Assembly (NCBI RefSeq): GCF_006715725.1
Contig: NZ_VFNU01000001.1
Span: 1,550,001-1,614,000 of the forward strand
DNA from: Nocardioides sp. SLBN-35
GTDB lineage: Bacteria; Actinomycetota; Actinomycetes; Propionibacteriales; Nocardioidaceae
Length of the DNA stretch: 64,000 nt
Reading direction: 5' to 3'
In this document: piece after piece, positions 63,722-64,000 of the stretch
Numbering within the stretch: the first letter of the stretch is position 1
Layout of the letters: every line of letters starts with the position of its first letter
Translations under genes and position numbers: made by a program
Notes under the pieces: generated by a model
The model's database searches: none
What the model saw: the letters and a program-made list of their open reading frames with translations, nothing else
Told to the model about the DNA's origin: nothing

Positions 63722-64000
63722 GCGTCGGCGAGGCGCGCCCCCACGAGGCCGCGGCCCTCCACGTCACCGGCCGCGCGCTCTACACCGACGACCTCGCCCT
63801 GCGCGCGCCCGGCGTCCTGCACGCCCACCCGGTCCAGGCGCCCCACGCGCACGCCCGGATCACGCACCTCGACCCGCGGCCGGCGTACCGGATCCCCGGT
63901 GTGGTGCGGGTCCTGACCGCGGCCGACGTCCCCGGCGTCAACGACTCCGGCACCAAGCACGACGAGCCGCTGTTCCCCGACGAGGTGATGTTCCACGGCC
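63718..64000 (+). CDS. xdhB: Xanthine dehydrogenase molybdenum subunit (3' truncated by window)
   Basis: The first 94 codons of a molybdopterin-binding subunit: MSVGEARPHEAAALHVTGRA, LYTDDLALRAPGVLHAHPVQAPHAHARITHLD and YRIPGVVRVLTAADVPGVNDSG, the usual XdhB N-terminal domain. The GTKHDEPLFPDEVMFHG stretch leads to the window end. No Tat signal, so it is a cytoplasmic enzyme in contrast to the exported hydroxylase at 52-55 kb. Coupled to the small subunit by ATGA. Confidence 0.9.

Overview
The window is very GC-rich bacterial DNA with actinobacterial gene order. It uses GTG and TTG starts freely, many genes appear to have leaderless promoters, and it carries a Rv1747-like FHA-ABC transporter and a 13E12/DUF222 HNH protein. 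I infer a Nocardioides-like member of the Propionibacteriales; nothing in the sequence names the species. No tRNA, rRNA, CRISPR array, prophage or recognisable transposase was found.

Region 1 (1-9574) is the end of the S10 ribosomal-protein cluster (rplB to rpsQ), the spc cluster (rplN to rplO) and secY-adk-map. A long hairpin after rplO and a promoter-like site before secY suggest that secY starts a new unit. Region 2 (10437-19285) lies between map and infA, which are neighbours in many actinobacteria. It holds isochorismate synthase, a Mn2+ (yybP-ykoY) riboswitch with a TerC exporter, the FHA-ABC protein, a long palindromic element, a luciferase-like flavoprotein and a four-gene module that looks like type VII secretion substrates. 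Region 3 (19454-23341) is infA-rpmJ-rpsM-rpsK-rpsD-rpoA-rplQ, ending in a clear terminator, followed by ispH and yciO.

Region 4 (25692-35345) is an amino-sugar unit: a divergent ABC ATPase, then one tight eight-gene operon with a ROK repressor, binding protein, two permeases, GH3 beta-N-acetylhexosaminidase, ROK kinase, nagA and nagB. It should import a GlcNAc-containing oligosaccharide, cleave, phosphorylate and deacetylate it, and deliver fructose-6-phosphate. Region 5 (35559-38029) has exonuclease III divergent from an ECF sigma/anti-sigma pair, the latter preceded by a previously unlisted 38-codon ORF; the two divergent -10 boxes share two bases.

Region 6 (38083-44276) is the most unusual neighbourhood. 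A membrane protein fusing a CDP-alcohol phosphotransferase to an LtaS-like sulfatase-fold domain is divergent from five coupled genes: an MDR dehydrogenase, a PTPS homologue lacking its catalytic Cys and one zinc His, a glycosyltransferase, a flippase-like membrane protein and a RibD-type reductase. I cannot assign the product; a pterin-related, glycosylated or lipid-linked molecule is the working guess.

Region 7 (44367-64000) is accessory: an MpaB-like DUF2236 oxygenase, an astacin-like protease, ychF, small enzymes and transporters, an isoquinoline-oxidoreductase-like pair (Tat-exported molybdenum subunit first) with a PucR regulator, a LysE/LysG pair, TetR and SRPBCC genes, a 13E12/DUF222 protein under a probable LexA box, and the start of a xanthine dehydrogenase operon. 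Three long palindromic elements and three copies of a short REP-like hairpin repeat are scattered through the window.
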